64,000 nt of DNA from Chitinophaga flava (GTDB lineage: Bacteria; Bacteroidota; Bacteroidia; Chitinophagales; Chitinophagaceae). A program made the position numbers and the translations under genes. Positions 34,360-42,537 of this stretch are shown piece after piece; position 1 is the first letter of the stretch; every line of letters begins with the position of its first letter. The notes under the pieces were generated by a model that worked only from the letters and a program-made list of their open reading frames with translations, had not been told where the DNA came from and did no database searches. The stretch covers positions 300,619 through 364,618 of the forward strand of contig NZ_QFFJ01000003.1 of the NCBI RefSeq assembly GCF_003308995.1. The letters run 5' to 3'.

Positions 34360-36291
34360 TTAAAAGAGTAATCCCCAGGAAAAAAAGCAGGCATTGACTG
34401 CCAGCAACGCCAGTACTGCCACCCAGGAAAAGGCAGTGCCCTTGAAACCGGATTTCCCGTTAAACCGGATGAGTAATAGGATGGCCAGCAATGCTAACAC
34501 CAGTAACAGGTACAACAACACAAACAGGTAGGAGAATTTCACCGGCAGCCCAACAGACAGAATATACGCATTAGTGGCAGCCGTGGCATTAATCGCATAG
34601 ACGAAAGCAGCGCCCGTCAGGATCGTAAGCAATGCCGCCAGCATGATCACCCAGTGTATATATTGTTTATTGCGCCGTATCAGCTGAATAAGCAGATACA
34701 ATACCAACACCCCCAGCGCCAGGGTAACAGGCCAGATCAAAGATAACTTCGGATTGTTCAGGATACCGGCCACCCTGGAAATGCCGCCATTGGCATGCAC
34801 ACCAGTGATAAACCGTACCTTTTCCGCTTGCAGGTCCTGCCGGTCTGTTGCACTGAGCCCACCATTAAAAAAGTGATGGATAATGGCCGTGCCCCGCGGC
34901 GTATAGCCGGGTACGTGCCCTTGTCCGGGAAATGACAACACCTCACTGCCGGGAATCATCGCCTGCAGTTGTTGGGTAACAGCCGGCGGCGTTACCGGAT
35001 CGAATTCGCCGGAAATAATCAACGCCGGAATGTTCAGAGGGGCTGCCGGCAATACCGCCGTAGTATCCTTCACCAGACTGTTGCTGCTGCGCCACTGGTT
35101 GCAGATAGTATAATCTCCTTTGTAGAAAGGCAATCCTCCTGCTGTCAGCGCCTGATGTTTCGCGGCATCCTGTACAAAAGTATCGATGGAGTTCAGCGGT
35201 AATGTTTCATGACAAAGCACACAGTAGTAGGTACCATAGTCCAGCGAAAGCCTGCTGCGCAAAGCAAAGAACAGGGAGGTTATCATCGCTTCATTACGCT
35301 GATTGAATTCCTTTATGATGAGCGGCATCACTTCAAAAAAGCGGGGATCATACAACCCTTGTTGCACCGCAATCATAAAGTCCTGCGCATTGAGGGTAAA
35401 CTTACCGGTACTCACCAGGCTTTTCGGTACATTGATCGTTATCGGATTTTTCTCCAGGTCAAGTACTGTCTGATGATACAAAGCCTTCAGATCGCCATAT
35501 TCGCTGCTGCAGGATTTATCCTGCCGGCATTTTTCAAACAGCACTTCCAGCGACCGTACATAGTTACTGGTGTTGTGATCATACAGACCGGCTGCAGGCA
35601 GCACCGGCGAATCAAATACCACCCGGGTTACTTCCTGCGGAAAATTCCGGGCATAGGCCAGCGCCATCCGGGTACCATAGGATACACTGTACACCATCCA
35701 GTTATTGTATCCCAATGCCTGACGGAGCGCATGAAGGTCGTAGGACACGCTTTCACTGTTGTACGCACTTATATCAATATTCCTTTTCAGCAATTCGTCC
35801 CGGCAGGCAACAGCTGCTTTTACCCGGGAAGCAATCTCCTGGTCATCATTATCATTTTCAGCCATCACCCCCATAAACTGCCGTCCCAGATCAGGGCACA
35901 GCTGTGGAGTTGACAACCCAGCTCCCCTTGTGTCCACCAGGATAATATCCCGCTCCTCCAGGATAGGATTGTTCAGCCATTTGCGGATACCTCTGACAGC
36001 ATTTCCGCCCGGGCCGCCTCCCAGAAAAACCACCCCTTCCCGGGATTGTTTATTGTGACTTTTGATAACAGCAACTGCCAGTTGTACTGTATTGCCATTG
36101 TCCTTTTGCCAGTTTTCCGGTACTGTCAGATAGCCCCATTCCACAGCGGGGTGCGTTACTTTCAGACCAGGGAAACCGGCCACTTTTTTGTAAACGGGCG
36201 AGGCAGGTGAACCCTGCTGCGCAGATGTTTCCAGCAATAATGAGATGCAGGCAAACAGCCAGATGAAGATTTTGGAGCCGTACGCTTTCAT
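34360..36291 (-). CDS. Exported alpha/beta-hydrolase (TAP/prolyl-aminopeptidase-like) with four C-terminal membrane helices
   Basis: A 643-residue protein. I start at the ATG at 36291; the frame is open further upstream but begins inside the preceding NRPS gene. A signal peptide (MKAYGSKIFIWLFACISLLL, then ETSAQQ) precedes a tripeptidyl-aminopeptidase-like hydrolase: VVFLGGGPGG oxyanion region, IILVDTRGAGLS, nucleophile in VYSVSYGTRMALAYA, acid in SGEFDPVTPP, His in GQGHVPGY. The last about 150 residues contain four hydrophobic helices (LALGVLVLYLLIQLI, IMLAALLTILTGAAFVYA, FVLLYLLLVLALLAILLL, AVLALLAVNACFFSWGL). It should cleave peptides on the periplasmic side and stay in the membrane. Placed 31 bp after an NRPS gene, it may mature, hydrolyse or detoxify the exported peptide. 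Confidence 0.82.
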   Translation of the reverse strand: MKAYGSKIFIWLFACISLLLETSAQQGSPASPVYKKVAGFPGLKVTHPAVEWGYLTVPENWQKDNGNTVQLAVAVIKSHNKQSREGVVFLGGGPGGNAVRGIRKWLNNPILEERDIILVDTRGAGLSTPQLCPDLGRQFMGVMAENDNDDQEIASRVKAAVACRDELLKRNIDISAYNSESVSYDLHALRQALGYNNWMVYSVSYGTRMALAYARNFPQEVTRVVFDSPVLPAAGLYDHNTSNYVRSLEVLFEKCRQDKSCSSEYGDLKALYHQTVLDLEKNPITINVPKSLVSTGKFTLNAQDFMIAVQQGLYDPRFFEVMPLIIKEFNQRNEAMITSLFFALRSRLSLDYGTYYCVLCHETLPLNSIDTFVQDAAKHQALTAGGLPFYKGDYTICNQWRSSNSLVKDTTAVLPAAPLNIPALIISGEFDPVTPPAVTQQLQAMIPGSEVLSFPGQGHVPGYTPRGTAIIHHFFNGGLSATDRQDLQAEKVRFITGVHANGGISRVAGILNNPKLSLIWPVTLALGVLVLYLLIQLIRRNKQYIHWVIMLAALLTILTGAAFVYAINATAATNAYILSVGLPVKFSYLFVLLYLLLVLALLAILLLIRFNGKSGFKGTAFSWVAVLALLAVNACFFSWGLLF

Positions 36292-36322
36292 AAATGTAGG
36301 TTGTGTATAAGTGAGAGTTCTA

Positions 36323-39300
36323 TTAAAATTCAAATTCGATTTCAAAGCTGTTTTGGCGCAATGTCTTTTCCATATCCAAGGCTATGTCCAGACTACCAAT
36401 CGCCGTTTTAGGCTGATGAGCCATTTCCTCCAGCAGTTTTTTAAAGCGGGCTGTCAGCAGCAGCATCTGCCCTTCTTCGTACAAACCGCTGTCATATTCC
36501 GTCTCTACTACCAGCTGTGTTCCTTCTTCATAAAAGTTAAATGTCAACGGAATACGGATGCCGCCCTGTGTGAGCCGCTGCCGGGTCAATGTCAGGTCGG
36601 ATGTTACGGTGAGGGCATCCAGACTGAAAGCCGGATGCTGCCAGGTCACCATCACATCAAACAACATTGTATCTGCTTTCTCTCTTCCGTTCATGATCGC
36701 TTCCAGGGGAAATGCCTGGTGCCCGATCCCTTGCAGGAACTGATCCCGGATATGTTCACAGACCATTTCAAAAGTATCCGTTGCAGTCAGCTGCCCCCTA
36801 ACCAATACCGTATTCACTAACATCCCCAACAGCTCCTGCAGCTGCGGATGTTCCCTGCCGGCAACCGGAATACCGGTACAGTAGTCATACTGCTGCCCTA
36901 CCCGGGCAATCAGGGTATGTACGGCTGCCAGCAACACGATGAACACCGACATTTCCCTGTCGGCAGCCAGTGTATACAACGCATCGCGTACCGGCGGTTT
37001 CAGGCAGGTATAGATCCGGCGACCATAGAAAGAGGGTTCACTGCCCGCACGTTTAAATGCCGGCAAAGGGGTAAAATCCTTCAATACTTCCTGCCAATAG
37101 GCGGCATGCAGGACGGCTGCGGGCGCCTGCAGCTGGTGGTTGCTCCAGGCGGCATAGTCCCGGTATTGCAACGACAACGGCGCCAGGGAATGTATATCCG
37201 GTAGCTGGCGGTAGGCTGCCAGCGCTTCCCGGACCAATATCTCCAGAGACCAGCCATCCAGTATCAGGTGATGGGTAACAAAAACAAACAGCTGCCGGCC
37301 ATCTCCTACCCGGACCCGAAATGCTTTCAAGAGCAACTCCGTTTCAAGATCAAAAGGAGTGGCCGTGATGTCCTGCAGAAATGTATCCAGCTCTTCTGGC
37401 AAGGCAATTTCCACTTCCTGTATGGCAAAACGAAACGCATCGCCGGTATGCAGCTGCAGCCGGGGAATACCGGCTACTTCTATAAAGCAGGTACGCAAAA
37501 TCTCATGCCTCCGGATAAGCAGCTGTATGGCCTGTTCCATTGCAGCCACACGGAAATCACCGGTAATGCTGAAGATGGCGTGCATGTTATAGGCGGCTGA
37601 GATAACCGGCCGCTGACATGCCAGCCACATCATTCGCTGTACAGGCGCGGCATCGTCCTGTACCTGCGGCGCCGTCCGGAGAATCTCCTCCTGCGGCACA
37701 TAACGTTGTGCAGTCAATAATGCCGCCTGCCCGGCAATGGTCGGCTGTTCAAAGATGTCTTTCAATCCCAGTGAAACGCCAAACTGTTCGCTGATACTGG
37801 TCGCCAGTTCCACCGCCTTGATGGAATGACCTCCCAGCCTGAAAAAGTTGGCATATCTATCGTCAACGGATATACTGAGTATTTTTTCCCAGAGGGCTGC
37901 CAATAATCTTTCAAGGGGCTTTTGCGGTGGCACGGCAGCTACCGTCGGTTGTACAGTGGCAATATCCCAGGCAGCCAGACTGCGCCGGTCTATCTTTTGA
38001 TTGGGCGTCAGCGGAAAAGCGGCCAGCGGCACAATGAGTTGTGGCACCATATAGTCAGGCAACCGAGCCTGCAAGGCAGTAATAACGGTTTCCGGAACGA
38101 AGTCCGGGTTATCTGTTTTTACAAATCCGATCAGGAAGGCATCCTGACCTTCTCTTTTGCGGGCAACCACTACTGCTTCGTTCATGCCTGGCAGACGGGT
38201 AATGCATTGCTCTATTTCTTCCAGCTCAATACGATATCCCCTTACCTTCACCTGCGTATCACTGCGACCGCCAAAGAGGATTTCACCTGCCGCCGTCCAG
38301 CGGCCAATATCACCGGTATGGTATATCCGCTGATGATTATCGAATGGGTTGATGATAAACTTTTGCCTGGTCAGTGGTTCATTATGGTAATATCCCTGGG
38401 CTACGCCCGCCCCGCCGATATAGATATCGCCGCTAATGCCTACCGGCAATGGCTGCAGGTGTTCATCCAGGATATAGATAACGGTATTGTGGATAGGCTG
38501 CCCTACATTGCTGCTGTCTTCCGGTCGCCGGATTTGTTTTACGGCCGACCAAACGGTCGTTTCGGTAGGGCCATACATGTTCCATACCGCTACGGCCTGC
38601 TGCAGCAGCTTAGCGGTCAGCGTTGTGCTCAACAAGTCGCCGCCGCACAGGATCACCAGGCCTGCTGCCCCCTCCCAGCCTGCGTTAAACAGCAGCTGGT
38701 AAAAACCGGGCGTAGCCTGCAGGATCGTAGGCTGCACCTGTTGCAGTTTTACAATGGTCTTCCAGGGATCCGCCAGGGTATGTTTATCTGCTACATACAC
38801 CGTTGCACCGGTAATCAGCGGTAGGAAAAACTCCAGCATGGAGATGTCGAAAGAGGGCGAAGTAACGCTGAAAAGCAGGTCCTGTTCCTGTAACCCAGGG
38901 CACTCCCGCATGCTGACCAGGAAGTTGGCCAGCGAACGATGGCTGATGGCCACCCCTTTGGGGTTACCCGTTGAGCCGGAGGTATAGATGATATAGGCTG
39001 TATCTTCCGGCGCTGGCAGGGGTAAAACAATATCCCTGCTAGCTTCGGCAGTCTGCGCCATCAGATCCTCATAAGTCAGCAGGCGCATACCTTCCTTCTG
39101 CCAGCTGCTATACACAGCATCCGCTATCAGGATATCGGCATGGCTGTTATCCAGAATATATTGCAGCCTTGCTGCCGGAAAGGAAGGGTCCAGCGGAATG
39201 AAGGGGCGGCCGGCTTTCAGGATGCCCAGCAGTAATACCGGCAGCCGGGCCGTACGTTCCATCATCACGGCAATGGGCTTGCCGGCTGTGGCACCCGGCA

Positions 39301-40801
39301 GCGCGGCCAGGGCATGCGCCATTTGTGTAACCATTGCCGTTAGCGATGTATAACTGTAGCTGCATACGTCGTCCCATATGGCTGTTTTCTCCGGTATACG
39401 CTCCGCCTGACGGGCGATCAGTGATAACAGCAACGTTGCCGCCACATCGGGTGCAGGTGCCGGATTGAATGCCTTTAACAGCATATTGGTTTCTTCAGGC
39501 CTCAAAAAAGAAAGCGTTTTCAACGGAAGAGGCGCTGCCTCCAGTACCGTTTCCAGCAACGTATGAAAGTGCCCGGTAAACCGTTGCATACCCACTACAT
39601 CAAAATAATGCAGGTTATAGTCGAAGTCTATTTTTACATCTTCGTCCTGACTGAACTCCCTGACATATACTGCTAATGCTGCCTGCTCGGCACTATGCGT
39701 CAATGGAATTACCCGGGTAACCGTATCCCTGAAAGCTTCTGCATAGTGGTGTTTTTCATACGACACGGATATATTGTACAGCCGGTGTTTCTCCTGTATC
39801 ATCCCCACTTCCTGCAACAGCCTGCCTAACGGAAAACGCTGATGCCGGTAATCCTGTCGCAGCTGCCGGCGGATACGCTGTACTAACGCTGCAAAGTTTT
39901 CTTCCGGATCCAGGGAGATACGAAGGGGCGATATACCCATGAAGAGACCTACCGTTTTTTTATGTACTGCCTTGTCGCGGTTCAGTACCGGCAGTCCGAT
40001 GACCAGGTCGAGACTATGATAACAGCGGCTCAGGTATACAGACAGTACACCCAGCAGTATATGAAAAGCAGATACCTGATAGCTGGCAGCCAGCTCGTTC
40101 AGCCGGTTATAAACGGCTCTTTTCACTGTCAGCTCCTCCCGGCCGCTAACAGCGGTAAAAGGAGTATTATCCAGGCAGGGAATCACCGGATCAGGCACCG
40201 TTCGAAACTGTTCCTGCCAATATGCCCGGTCTGCTGTAAAGGCTGTACTGCTATGATAAGCTTTGTCTTCCGCTACATAGTCCTCATAGTAAAACGGATA
40301 GGAGGCCGTGATGGCGCCTGTTGTCACAATATCATTGTAATTGCTAACGAGGCGTTGGAACATCAAAGAGGTACCCCAGCCATCTGTGATGATATGATGA
40401 TAGACTGAAAACAGGAAATGAAAATCGGCAGCCACGCGGATCAAACAGAAATAATGCAGGTGTTCCGCAGTCTCCAGGTCAAACGGCTTGACAAATGCAG
40501 CTTGCATAAAGTTGTGTGCAGCCGCTTCCGGCGCTGGTTCTGCAGACAGATCCAGCCACTCCAGCGGAGTACGCCACGCATCCGCTATCCGGAACTGCGG
40601 AGCCTTGCCACTGGTCACGACAGCCCCTCTGAAACTATCATGCTGATTGATCAGTGCCACATATGCCTGCTGCAGGGCCGGCAGCTGCAAAGGTCCCCGG
40701 ATCTCAATCCTGGCACCGATGTTATGTATGGGCGCGCCGGGGTGCAACAGGCTCTCGTAGTAGATATCCTGTTGCTGTGAGGTGAGCGGTATCAGTTTCA
40801 T
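36323..40801 (-). CDS. NRPS: C-A(Gly)-PCP-C, without thioesterase
   Basis: A 1492-residue synthetase. C domain 1-430 (HHIITDG at 135; start LTSQQQDIYYESLLHPGAPI, of the type often seen in initiating or special C domains). Adenylation 450-945 (YTSGSTGNPKGV near 610). PCP about 960-1030 (GGHSIKAVE, Ser993). Second C domain about 1040-1470 (HHLILDG at 1177). The adenylation pocket reads D-I-L-Q-L-G-M-V-W, close to the known glycine code DILQLGLIW, so glycine is predicted. The protein ends in an acidic-aromatic tail (NSFEIEFEF), similar to tails that dock on TubC-type N-terminal domains. It lacks an N-terminal docking domain itself. It lies 14 bp downstream of the ABC transporter gene. Confidence 0.93.
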   Translation of the reverse strand: MKLIPLTSQQQDIYYESLLHPGAPIHNIGARIEIRGPLQLPALQQAYVALINQHDSFRGAVVTSGKAPQFRIADAWRTPLEWLDLSAEPAPEAAAHNFMQAAFVKPFDLETAEHLHYFCLIRVAADFHFLFSVYHHIITDGWGTSLMFQRLVSNYNDIVTTGAITASYPFYYEDYVAEDKAYHSSTAFTADRAYWQEQFRTVPDPVIPCLDNTPFTAVSGREELTVKRAVYNRLNELAASYQVSAFHILLGVLSVYLSRCYHSLDLVIGLPVLNRDKAVHKKTVGLFMGISPLRISLDPEENFAALVQRIRRQLRQDYRHQRFPLGRLLQEVGMIQEKHRLYNISVSYEKHHYAEAFRDTVTRVIPLTHSAEQAALAVYVREFSQDEDVKIDFDYNLHYFDVVGMQRFTGHFHTLLETVLEAAPLPLKTLSFLRPEETNMLLKAFNPAPAPDVAATLLLSLIARQAERIPEKTAIWDDVCSYSYTSLTAMVTQMAHALAALPGATAGKPIAVMMERTARLPVLLLGILKAGRPFIPLDPSFPAARLQYILDNSHADILIADAVYSSWQKEGMRLLTYEDLMAQTAEASRDIVLPLPAPEDTAYIIYTSGSTGNPKGVAISHRSLANFLVSMRECPGLQEQDLLFSVTSPSFDISMLEFFLPLITGATVYVADKHTLADPWKTIVKLQQVQPTILQATPGFYQLLFNAGWEGAAGLVILCGGDLLSTTLTAKLLQQAVAVWNMYGPTETTVWSAVKQIRRPEDSSNVGQPIHNTVIYILDEHLQPLPVGISGDIYIGGAGVAQGYYHNEPLTRQKFIINPFDNHQRIYHTGDIGRWTAAGEILFGGRSDTQVKVRGYRIELEEIEQCITRLPGMNEAVVVARKREGQDAFLIGFVKTDNPDFVPETVITALQARLPDYMVPQLIVPLAAFPLTPNQKIDRRSLAAWDIATVQPTVAAVPPQKPLERLLAALWEKILSISVDDRYANFFRLGGHSIKAVELATSISEQFGVSLGLKDIFEQPTIAGQAALLTAQRYVPQEEILRTAPQVQDDAAPVQRMMWLACQRPVISAAYNMHAIFSITGDFRVAAMEQAIQLLIRRHEILRTCFIEVAGIPRLQLHTGDAFRFAIQEVEIALPEELDTFLQDITATPFDLETELLLKAFRVRVGDGRQLFVFVTHHLILDGWSLEILVREALAAYRQLPDIHSLAPLSLQYRDYAAWSNHQLQAPAAVLHAAYWQEVLKDFTPLPAFKRAGSEPSFYGRRIYTCLKPPVRDALYTLAADREMSVFIVLLAAVHTLIARVGQQYDYCTGIPVAGREHPQLQELLGMLVNTVLVRGQLTATDTFEMVCEHIRDQFLQGIGHQAFPLEAIMNGREKADTMLFDVMVTWQHPAFSLDALTVTSDLTLTRQRLTQGGIRIPLTFNFYEEGTQLVVETEYDSGLYEEGQMLLLTARFKKLLEEMAHQPKTAIGSLDIALDMEKTLRQNSFEIEFEF

Positions 40802-40815
40802 AAATTGCTATTGCA

Positions 40816-42465
40816 TTATAGTTCCCACAGGGAGGCGGCTTCTATTTCCTTTTCCCTGGGTCGGATATCTTTTACAATGGTGCCATAATCGAATTTCAGT
40901 ATCCGGTCGGCATGTTTAAAGTAGGCGTCATCGTGGGTAACGGCGATGATCGTTTTGCCGGCAGCTTTTAACATGGGTAACATCTCTTCATAGAAATACC
41001 GGCGGAAATAAGGGTCCTGATCTGCCGCCCATTCATCCAATACCATAAAGGGCTTTTCATCCAGCAGGGCAAATACCATGGCCATACGTTTGCTTTGCCC
41101 CTTGGAAAACTTCCGGCGGGCCGATGCGTCATCATCATCGGCTACCACCTTATCCAGCTTCATTAGTTTCAGCAGGTGTTCATATGCTTTATTGCCACTA
41201 AGGGAATAACTATCATAGTTGCGGGAGAAAAGATGATTATCCGTAAAAATGGCGGATATCTGGTCTTTATAGCGCGCATCATTATTACATATTTTTTTCC
41301 CATTCAGGTAGATGTTGCCGGCAGAAGGCTGATATAACCCTGTAAGGCAATTGATAAAGGTGCTTTTACCACTACCATTACCACCAATCACAAAAATGGT
41401 TTCCCCTTTACGGATGGTAAAGTCCAATGGGCCCAGCACAAAAGACGCCTCTGTTTGTTCATCCACATGCTGATAGCTGACACCTTCAAAACGCAGCGTT
41501 TCCATGATTTCCAATGGCTCCTTTATACCGTCGTTGTCAGCGGCCAGCTGTATGACTTCCAGCTCCTCCATGAAAGCGGTAATGCGTTTATTGGCCACCC
41601 TTACCTTGACAAAAAAGTTCTGTGTATTCAGTAGGTTGCTCAGCGGTCCCAGTATAAACAGTAAAATGACAACAAAAGAGATCACCTCGGTTGGCTCCAG
41701 CAGCTTAAACAGCGGCAGTACAAATAGTATAACGCCTATCAGCAGATAAAGACCATACTGATTGAAAAGGTTCATCACGGAATAGCGGTTACCAACTGTG
41801 GTTTCCACATCCCGTACATGCGCCCGGTTTTCTCCCAGAAAATCGTTGAACAGGTTGTCTGATTTCACACTGCTCATCTTCAGTTCCTTAAAACCACGGA
41901 TCATGTCATCCACCACCTTAAAATATACATCATTGAGTGAACGGAGTAACATCACTTTACTGAAAATACTTTTCCGCGCCAGCTTGTATATGAGCCCGAT
42001 CAGGCCGATGAGTGCCACTACAATCAATGCGGAATACGCAGACAATACAAAGTAATAGACAATGCCGATGAACAACGACAAAGTGGAACTGATCGTGGTG
42101 GTGATCACGTTTGGAAAAAAAACAAACAGCCGCACATCTTCCACAATACTGTAAATACGTTCAGGCCCTATTTTCTCCAGCTGCTGCAGACTGGTACGTT
42201 GCAGACAGTGGAAGATCTTCATTTCATTCCTGTAAATCGAATGGAAGGTAAAGGCAATAATTTTCCGCTGCAGAAAAACATTCAGGCCGAATGACAACAC
42301 CACCAGCAAAAAAAATACTGGCGCCTGATAGGCGGCGAACAATACATTGCGCCCCGCCACGATGCTGTTTATAATATACAGTATCCCGAATGTAAAGCAG
42401 GTATTGGGAATAGCGACCACGCATAGGAACACAAGATTCCTCCAGGTAATTTTAAACATACACAC
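40816..42465 (-). CDS. Cyclic-peptide-type ABC exporter (half transporter)
   Basis: A 549-residue membrane protein with about six helices in 1-290 and a nucleotide-binding domain in 320-549. Walker A is GGNGSGKST (361-369), the signature is FSKGQSKR (453-460) and Walker B is MVLDEWAADQDP (474-485). The DEWAADQDP segment and overall plan are those of the SyrD/PvdE cyclic-peptide transporter family, which moves NRPS products or precursors across the inner membrane as homodimers. Its place between an outer-membrane receptor gene and an NRPS gene fits export of the peptide. No peptidase domain is present, so it is not a double-glycine exporter for the lanthipeptide-like precursor. Confidence 0.9.
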   Translation of the reverse strand: MCMFKITWRNLVFLCVVAIPNTCFTFGILYIINSIVAGRNVLFAAYQAPVFFLLVVLSFGLNVFLQRKIIAFTFHSIYRNEMKIFHCLQRTSLQQLEKIGPERIYSIVEDVRLFVFFPNVITTTISSTLSLFIGIVYYFVLSAYSALIVVALIGLIGLIYKLARKSIFSKVMLLRSLNDVYFKVVDDMIRGFKELKMSSVKSDNLFNDFLGENRAHVRDVETTVGNRYSVMNLFNQYGLYLLIGVILFVLPLFKLLEPTEVISFVVILLFILGPLSNLLNTQNFFVKVRVANKRITAFMEELEVIQLAADNDGIKEPLEIMETLRFEGVSYQHVDEQTEASFVLGPLDFTIRKGETIFVIGGNGSGKSTFINCLTGLYQPSAGNIYLNGKKICNNDARYKDQISAIFTDNHLFSRNYDSYSLSGNKAYEHLLKLMKLDKVVADDDDASARRKFSKGQSKRMAMVFALLDEKPFMVLDEWAADQDPYFRRYFYEEMLPMLKAAGKTIIAVTHDDAYFKHADRILKFDYGTIVKDIRPREKEIEAASLWEL

Positions 42466-42537
42466 TTATAGTTAGCAGCGGGAAGCCGGGTTTGCAATAA
42501 AAGTTGGTTTGAGTAGAAAGGCATGCTGCCTGTCTAC

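Noticed and set aside
37922..38824. Long plus-strand open frame (about 300 codons) inside an NRPS gene
   Set aside because: It is antisense to a clear adenylation domain, has biased Arg/Gln/His-rich composition typical of shadows of GC-rich genes, and no domain. The similar frames at 55040-55933 and 58559-59596 were rejected for the same reason.
40816..42465. ABC transporter as exporter/processor of the lanthipeptide-like precursor
   Set aside because: It lacks the N-terminal C39 peptidase domain needed to cut at Gly-Gly and belongs to the cyclic-peptide exporter type within the NRPS operon.
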